Part shown: in pieces, positions 5,285-8,185 of the stretch
Numbering within the stretch: position 1 is the first letter of the stretch
Layout: every line of letters starts with the position of its first letter
Assembly: GCA_027457005.1 (NCBI GenBank)
Contig: DAIDTV010000060.1
Coordinates: forward strand, 404 to 8,588
Origin: Chloroflexota bacterium
Lineage (GTDB): Bacteria > Chloroflexota > Limnocylindria > Limnocylindrales > CSP1-4
DNA length: 8,185 nucleotides
Reading direction: 5' to 3'
The notes under the pieces: generated by a model
The model's input: only the letters and a program-made list of their open reading frames with translations
Database searches by the model: none
Told to the model about the DNA's origin: nothing
Made by a program: the position numbers and the translations under genes

Positions 5285-6202
5285 TCACCGGCCGTAGCGG
5301 CGCGCGCGCTGCTGGAACGTCCGCAGGGCCCGCAGGAAGTCGATCTCGCGGAACGCCGGCCAGTACGCGTCGCAGAAGTAGAACTCGCTGTGGGCGCTCT
5401 GCCAGGGGAGGAATCCCGAGAGGCGAACCTCGCCGCTGGTCCGGATGATCAGGTCGGGGTCCGGCCGTCCCGTCGTGTAGAGGTGCCGCGCGAGCTGTTC
5501 GGCGTCGATCCGCGCAGGCAGTTCGTCCGCCGGCACGCCCTGGCCGACCAGGTCGCGGACGGCCTCGCGACACGCGTCGACCAGCTCGTCGTGGCCGCTG
5601 TAGGCCACCGCGAACGTGGCCAGCGGCACCTGGCTCGTGGCCGTCGCGGCCTCCGCGGCCTCGATCGCCGCCCGGAGGCGCTGGGGGAGCGCGTCACGCC
5701 GCCCGATGACGCGGACTCGCATCGGTGCGGGCCGGTTCCTGCCACGCCCGGCCAGGCCGGCGAGCCGCTCCGTCACCACGTCGAGCAGGGCCGCCAGCTC
5801 CTCCGGCGATCGCTCCATGTTCTCGATCGACAGTGCCCAGAGGGTGACCTCGCCGATCCCGAGCACGCGGCACCAGGCGAGCACCTCGAGGATCTTGTCG
5901 GCACCCCGGCGGTGTCCGGCGGCCGGGTCCGCGAGCCCCTCCCGCTGGGCCCAGCGGCGGTTGCCGTCCATGATGATGGCCACGTGGCTCGGCCGGGGCC
6001 GCGACATCACCTGGCCGCGGAGCCGGTGCGCGTACACGCGGTAGACGGGAGCCAGGGCCAGCAACCCGAACCGGTGCCGCACGGACCGGTACAGCGCGGT
6101 GGCGCGGGTCCGGTTCGTGCCGGGACGTACCCGGGCCGCAGGCGCGGCCGGTGCCCCAGGCAGATCCCCCGAGAACCTGGACAGATCCATCGGCCGCATC
6201 AT
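5285..6202 (-). CDS. uppS: Cis-prenyltransferase, probably short-chain Z-isoprenyl diphosphate synthase
   Basis: This family condenses isopentenyl diphosphate onto an allylic diphosphate in Z configuration. The 305-residue product has all five conserved regions: HVAIIMDGNRRWA (73-85, catalytic D79), AGHRRGADKI (95-104), LWALSIENMERSPEE (121-135), and a C-terminal DLIIRTSGEVRLSGF then LPWQSAHSEFYF stretch (250-276) with R254, R260, S262 and E273 for diphosphate and Mg binding. SIENME replaces the STENW of undecaprenyl synthases, and RTSGE..LSGF plus WPAFREIDFLRAL closely resemble mycobacterial Rv1086, a Z,E-farnesyl diphosphate synthase, so the product may be short. The first 65 residues are an extension: a Pro/Ala-rich part, then a basic helix (about 36-64) that could touch the membrane. 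I chose ATG 6202 because AGGA lies 11 nt upstream. The gene starts 13 nt after the deacetylase stop. Confidence 0.88.
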   Translation of the reverse strand: MMRPMDLSRFSGDLPGAPAAPAARVRPGTNRTRATALYRSVRHRFGLLALAPVYRVYAHRLRGQVMSRPRPSHVAIIMDGNRRWAQREGLADPAAGHRRGADKILEVLAWCRVLGIGEVTLWALSIENMERSPEELAALLDVVTERLAGLAGRGRNRPAPMRVRVIGRRDALPQRLRAAIEAAEAATATSQVPLATFAVAYSGHDELVDACREAVRDLVGQGVPADELPARIDAEQLARHLYTTGRPDPDLIIRTSGEVRLSGFLPWQSAHSEFYFCDAYWPAFREIDFLRALRTFQQRARRYGR

Positions 6203-6215
6203 AGCGGTCGCCGTC

Positions 6216-7094
6216 CTATGCGGGGACGTCCGGTCCCGGCAGCGGATGCGCCGTCTCCCACCGCTCCACCACGCAGTCGAGCCGATCGAAGACGACCCCG
6301 TCGAGCGATCGCGCCGTCTCGATGAACCGCTCGAGCATGGCGATGCGGTGCCCGCGCCCGATCGCCTCCGGGTGCATCGTGAGCGTGAGGACGCCGCCGG
6401 GCTCGTGCCGGTGCGCGTACTGCAGCTCGGCCGTCCAGATCTCCTCCACCTTCGATGGCGCCGACAGGGGACCGACGCCCTGTCGCCCCGGCTCGAAGTG
6501 GGGCCAGTCGTCCAGCGACCAGCTGATCGGGACCTCCACCACGCGGCCGGGTTGCCCCAGCCGCGATCCGCGCACGTCGTGGAGGTCGCCGCGCCGGACC
6601 CGGTACAGGTGGAGGTCGTCGGCCATCAGCGAGGAGTCGTACGTGAAGCCCAGCTCGTCGACCAGCTCCAGCACGTCCTCGGAGAGCGACCAGTACGGGG
6701 CGCGGAAGCCGCGCGGGGGCCGGCCGGACGCCGCGGCCACCGCGTCCGTGCTGCGCAGCATGACGTCGCGCAGCGCCGCCCGGTCGAGCTTCGCCAGGTC
6801 CTCGTGCGCCCAGCCGTGGCAGCCGACCTCATGACCGGCGGCCACGATCGCGGCGACACTGTCGGGGAAGGTCACCACCGTGTGGCCCGGCACGAAGAAC
6901 GTCGCGGCGATCTGGTGCCTGTCGAGGAGGTCGAGGATCCTGGGCACGCCGACGCGCGGCCCGAACTCGCCGCGCGAGATCAGCACCGGGCCGCCGCCGC
7001 GCTCCACCTCCGACGAAATCGCGTCGTGGTCGAACGTCAGCGCGACGGTGAGTCGCGGGTCCCCGCCGGTGGGCTGCATCATGGCGCTCATCAT
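6216..7094 (-). CDS. Polysaccharide deacetylase family protein (PuuE/HpPgdA-like)
   Basis: The 292-residue product has a NodB-type fold: LTFDHDA (19-25) as motif 1 with D22 and D24, HGWAHED (93-99) as motif 2 with metal ligands H93 and H97, RAPYW (131-135) as motif 3, and VLTLTMHPE (235-243) as motif 5 with H241. TFDHD instead of the common TFDDG, and the lack of a signal peptide, place it near the cytoplasmic PuuE/HpPgdA branch, some of whose members act on small amides or cyclic imides, not on cell-wall sugars. The substrate is therefore open. It is the first gene of the minus-strand operon. The start is uncertain: ATG pairs lie at 7094/7091 and 7082/7079, and GGAG ends 1 nt before the first, 4 nt before the second and 13 nt before the third. 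Confidence 0.86.
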   Translation of the reverse strand: MMSAMMQPTGGDPRLTVALTFDHDAISSEVERGGGPVLISRGEFGPRVGVPRILDLLDRHQIAATFFVPGHTVVTFPDSVAAIVAAGHEVGCHGWAHEDLAKLDRAALRDVMLRSTDAVAAASGRPPRGFRAPYWSLSEDVLELVDELGFTYDSSLMADDLHLYRVRRGDLHDVRGSRLGQPGRVVEVPISWSLDDWPHFEPGRQGVGPLSAPSKVEEIWTAELQYAHRHEPGGVLTLTMHPEAIGRGHRIAMLERFIETARSLDGVVFDRLDCVVERWETAHPLPGPDVPA

Positions 7095-7211
7095 GCTCCG
7101 GTTGTCCGGCAGGCGACGATCCCTTCGGTGCCCCCGCAGCGCGCTGCAGCCTCCCGCGCTAGTGTTGGGTGCCTCAAGCTCCTGCCCTGGAGCAGGCGAG
7201 GGGGGTCATCG
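7095..7211. promoter_or_regulatory. Divergent intergenic region with 12-bp palindrome
   Basis: These 117 bp must hold the start signals of both the deacetylase operon and the histidine kinase gene. A perfect 12-bp palindrome, GCAGCGCGCTGC, lies at 7136-7147 and is a candidate operator. TAGTGT at 7160-7165 could be a weak plus-strand -10 box, with no convincing -35. GCTCC...GGAGC (7179-7194) can form a small hairpin in the kinase leader. Confidence 0.35.
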
Positions 7212-8185
7212 GTGACCTTCGGCCAGAGGCGGCCGCCCGTGGCCGCGTCGCAGCGCGATCGATGGCCCACCGGAGGCGTCCCGGGACTCCTGTTCGGTGC
7301 CGCGCTCGGCCTGGTGGCGGCGGTCGCGAAGGTGCCGGTCAACGTCGTGGCCGGGGGCGACGTCGGCCTCCTGCCGCTGGTGCTGGGCGTCGGCCTCGCG
7401 ACGTGGTACGGGGACCGCATCGCGGGCGTTTCCGCCACGGTCACCTCGGCGATCGTGGACACGTACCTGTTCTCGCTGCAGGACGGCAGCCTCGCACTTG
7501 CCGCCCCTCGCCACTGGGCCGCGCTGCTCCTGTACCTGGTGGTCGGCATGGCCGCGGTCCTGGTGGTGGCCAGCCTCCACGACGCGCGCGAACGCGAGGC
7601 CGTGGCCGCCGCGGCCCGCGAGCGGCTCAACCACGCGCTCGCCGAGCGCGAGGAACGCCTCGCCGTCCTCCTCGAGCAGGAGCGCCAGGCCAAGGAGCTG
7701 CGCGACGCCTTCATCGACATCGTGTCCCACGAGCTCCGCACGCCGATCACGATGATCGTGGGCTCGGGCACGCTGCTCCGCCGCTCGACCCGCCAGCTCG
7801 GCGAAGACGAGCGCGAGATGGTGGGCGGCATCGTCTCGGGGGCGGAGCGCCTCGCCCGACTCGTGGAGGACCTGGTGATCCTCGTGCGGGCAGAGCACGG
7901 GGCGATCGCGGCCGTGGACGAGCCGTTGCGACTCGAGCCGGTGCTCCGGCACGTGGTCGCCGCCGAGCTCGATCGCTATCCCGACGTGCCGGTCGACCTG
8001 GTCGTGGACGGAACGCTGCCCCTGGTGCGCGGGGAGGAGCGCTACCTGGAGCAGGTCCTAGGCAACCTCCTGTCGAACGCGGCGAAGTACAACGCTCCGG
8101 GAGGGCGCGTGCAGGTCCGCGCGGCAGATGAGGGTGATGAGGTGGTCGTCCGCGTGCTCGACGACGGACCCGGCATCGACGAGAC
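7212..8185 (+). CDS. Membrane sensor histidine kinase (C-terminus beyond right edge)
   Basis: The visible 324 residues contain four hydrophobic segments (about 22-41, 48-66, 70-87, 101-121), laid out like the DUF4118 membrane domain of KdpD-type kinases. Next comes a charged coiled coil (about 123-165), then a HisKA domain with H-box FIDIVSHELRTP (167-178, phospho-acceptor H173). Then the ATPase domain begins, with N-box YLEQVLGNLLSNAAKYN (278-294) and G1 box VLDDGPGID (315-323). The sequence ends two bases into the next codon, before the F and G2 boxes. With almost no extracytoplasmic loop, it probably senses a membrane or intracellular signal. No response regulator gene lies upstream; one may follow beyond the edge. 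GTG at 7212 is chosen because GAGGGGGG lies 6 nt upstream. It is divergent from the deacetylase operon. Confidence 0.88.
   Translation, partial: MTFGQRRPPVAASQRDRWPTGGVPGLLFGAALGLVAAVAKVPVNVVAGGDVGLLPLVLGVGLATWYGDRIAGVSATVTSAIVDTYLFSLQDGSLALAAPRHWAALLLYLVVGMAAVLVVASLHDAREREAVAAAARERLNHALAEREERLAVLLEQERQAKELRDAFIDIVSHELRTPITMIVGSGTLLRRSTRQLGEDEREMVGGIVSGAERLARLVEDLVILVRAEHGAIAAVDEPLRLEPVLRHVVAAELDRYPDVPVDLVVDGTLPLVRGEERYLEQVLGNLLSNAAKYNAPGGRVQVRAADEGDEVVVRVLDDGPGIDE

Noticed and set aside
3514..5448. A 644-codon open frame on the plus strand
   Set aside because: It overlaps the metallopeptidase gene in another frame and lies antisense to the methyltransferase and prenyl synthase genes, all of which have clear catalytic motifs. 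Its own translation is Arg/Pro/Ala-rich and unrecognisable.
7169..8131. A 320-codon plus-strand open frame overlapping the histidine kinase
   Set aside because: The frame starting at GTG 7212 has the H-box, N-box and G1 box and membrane segments; this one is an Arg/Gly-rich shadow in another frame.

Overview
The window is very GC-rich bacterial DNA. Its genes use GTG as well as ATG starts, have GGAG/GGAGG-type ribosome binding sites, and are tightly packed from about base 3070 onward. The short-chain Z-prenyl synthase resembles the mycobacterial type. Together with the composition, the HipA-like kinase and the DUF45/YgjP-type peptidase, this suggests a high-GC Actinomycetota or Chloroflexota genome. 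The sequence alone does not decide between them.

Layout. Bases 1-237 (minus) hold the N-terminus of a HipA-like kinase that runs off the left edge. Bases 238-789 hold no gene I can support. At 790-830 (minus) lies the 5' half of a tRNA-Ala(GGC) gene that stops abruptly after the anticodon arm; this may mark an integration junction or a decayed tRNA. Bases 831-1048 contain a possible tRNA promoter, a 13-bp tandem repeat and a strong hairpin. Two plus-strand genes follow, probably one transcript: a membrane-anchored YceI-domain protein (1049-1915) and a TerB-like protein (1972-2523). Bases 2524-3071 are non-coding and rich in repeats: at least three copies of a dispersed element with core CATCCTGCAG-N4-TGCAC, in both orientations, and a degenerate 26-28-bp tandem array.

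A PadR-like regulator with a triplicated HxHD metal-ligand motif (3072-3515, minus) is divergent from a YgjP/DUF45-type zinc metallopeptidase (3701-4513, plus). The peptidase converges, across a perfect 10-bp hairpin, on a three-gene minus-strand operon. In order of transcription this is a cytoplasmic polysaccharide-deacetylase-family enzyme (7094-6216), a Z-isoprenyl diphosphate synthase (6202-5285) and a class I SAM methyltransferase (5283-4519). Spacings of 13 and 1 nt suggest translational coupling. Divergent from this operon is a sensor histidine kinase (from 7212), cut off by the right edge inside its ATPase domain.

Possible joint roles, as inference only: the operon pairs a short polyprenyl diphosphate maker with a methyltransferase and a deacetylase-fold hydrolase, which would suit an isoprenoid or envelope-lipid pathway. 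The YceI-domain protein could bind a polyprenyl-type lipid outside the membrane, but it is about 3.3 kb away and on the other strand.
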